Below are positions 32,152 through 32,206 of a DNA stretch of 32,206 nucleotides, in pieces. The number at the start of each line of letters is the position of its first letter. Position 1 is the stretch's first letter. The position numbers and the translations under genes were made by a program. The notes under the pieces are model-generated. The model made no database searches. It worked only from the letters and a program-made list of their open reading frames with translations, and was not told the origin of the DNA. This DNA is from Chloroflexota bacterium (lineage in GTDB: Bacteria > Chloroflexota > Anaerolineae > B4-G1): positions 1 to 32,206 of the forward strand of contig JAAEPW010000290.1 in assembly GCA_024232355.1 (NCBI GenBank), read 5' to 3'.

Positions 32152-32206
32152 AAGCCCCTTTTTGAGCCACAATTGGCTGACTATCCAGAAATCCCACCCA
32201 ACTGAA

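Noticed and set aside
1..32206. CRISPR array, tRNA or rRNA genes, complete insertion sequence
   Set aside because: No regularly spaced repeats, cloverleaf, rRNA sequence or transposase frame was noticed by eye; a tRNA scan was not possible.

Overview
The window looks like chromosomal DNA of an uncultured-type bacterium of the Chloroflexota (Anaerolineae/Ardenticatenia-like). This is an inference from gene content: a tsaE-tsaB-rimI-family 4 uracil-DNA glycosylase run, several multi-domain histidine kinases, two membrane pyrophosphatases, and lipoproteins with Pro/Thr-rich linkers. No rRNA, tRNA, CRISPR array, complete insertion sequence or phage gene was seen.

Layout. 1-3267: the 3' end of a possible gene with a small repeat, then a minus-strand operon (tsaE, tsaB, rimI, udg, small membrane protein) for tRNA t6A synthesis, protein acetylation and uracil repair, read from a good promoter at 3305-3333. 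3268-9950: three plus-strand soluble sensor kinases (REC-PAS-HK, REC-GAF-PAS-HK-REC, REC-GAF-HK). The first is bracketed by a ~150 bp inverted repeat (98 bp core, about 95% identical). 9947-17126: a plus-strand surface-polysaccharide cluster with its own promoter: four GT4 glycosyltransferases (two are tandem paralogues separated by a coiled-coil protein) and a MurJ-family flippase.

17160-21841: minus-strand genes. These are a 7TMR-DISM lipoprotein sensor kinase, a two-helix membrane protein, xseB and a pyruvate-kinase C-domain-like protein, then, beyond a terminator, a membrane protein and a small winged-helix protein. 22007-31986: a plus-strand run bounded by two different membrane-bound pyrophosphatases. 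Between them lie a double-GAF protein with a decayed kinase ATPase domain, a REC-kinase hybrid with an intact ATPase domain, a response regulator without a DNA-binding domain, a structured intergenic element and an unrecognised 254-residue protein. A phosphodiester-glycosidase lipoprotein follows the second pump.

How it may fit together. The most interesting candidate system is 21593-31111. The winged-helix gene and hppA1 are divergent, and their promoters share a perfect 8+8 bp palindrome. The two pumps enclose what looks like a split phosphorelay, suggesting that pyrophosphate-driven ion pumping is tied to a GAF-sensed signal. This is inference; the sequence directly shows the layout, the promoter geometry and the complementary loss and retention of kinase motifs. 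Interspersed hairpin repeats (11265, 24169, 27987, 32096) sit in gaps between genes.
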